From an uncultured Clostridia bacterium (lineage in GTDB: Bacteria; Bacillota; Clostridia; Oscillospirales; Acutalibacteraceae), in contig CANOFK010000078.1 in NCBI GenBank assembly GCA_947565265.1, forward strand, positions 1 to 6,287: 6,287 nucleotides of DNA. The letters run 5' to 3'. The translations under genes and the position numbers were made by a program. This document shows, piece after piece, positions 6,251 through 6,287 of this stretch (positions are counted from its first letter, which is position 1; every line of letters begins with the position of its first letter). The notes beneath the pieces were generated by a model that searched no databases, had not been told where the DNA came from, and saw only the letters and a list, made by a program, of their open reading frames with translations.

Positions 6251-6287
6251 ATAAATTAGTGAACATCAACAGTTTTTAAGGGCCGTC

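Noticed and set aside
1..6287. Mobile elements, CRISPR arrays, tRNA or rRNA genes
   Set aside because: No transposase or integrase, regularly spaced repeats, terminal inverted repeats or RNA-gene signatures were seen on either strand.

Overview
The window looks like a stretch of chromosome from a GC-rich, anaerobic member of the Bacillota, most like the Clostridia/Oscillospiraceae group. This is inference from the B. subtilis-like TypA N-terminus, strong purine-rich Shine-Dalgarno sites, the PflX-like radical SAM protein and the high-GC third codon positions. No phage, transposon, CRISPR or RNA gene is visible. All five complete genes lie on the + strand.

Layout. Positions 1-35 may hold the last codons of an upstream gene. 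typA (64-1896) encodes the ribosome-associated GTPase TypA/BipA. A 170-bp gap with small hairpins but no clear terminator leads to a 560-residue protein (2067-3749). That protein joins a DEDDh 3'-5' exonuclease domain, a four-cysteine zinc ribbon and a complete PgeF/YfiH (LACC1-type) domain in one reading frame. A PflX-like radical SAM protein (3746-4645) follows with a 4-nt GTGA overlap. After 51 bp comes a small CHAP-fold cysteine hydrolase without a signal peptide (4697-5212). It is joined by TAATG to a tandem GNAT acetyltransferase (5212-6096). A strong, probably bidirectional, intrinsic terminator sits at 6120-6165. A nested palindrome at 6177-6191 and an extended -10 promoter at 6222-6250 then point to a gene beyond the right edge.

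Working together. The spacing (170, -4, 51 and -1 bp) and the single strong terminator fit one transcription unit, or two if the 170-bp gap holds a promoter. The firmest functional links are the two overlaps: exonuclease-PgeF with the radical SAM protein, and CHAP with the GNAT protein. PgeF is linked to peptidoglycan quality control and purine nucleoside metabolism, and CHAP domains usually cut peptidoglycan peptides. A wall-maintenance theme is therefore possible but unproven. Most of the window is ordinary housekeeping DNA. The exonuclease-zinc ribbon-PgeF fusion and the leaderless CHAP/tandem-GNAT pair are the two points that deserve a second look.
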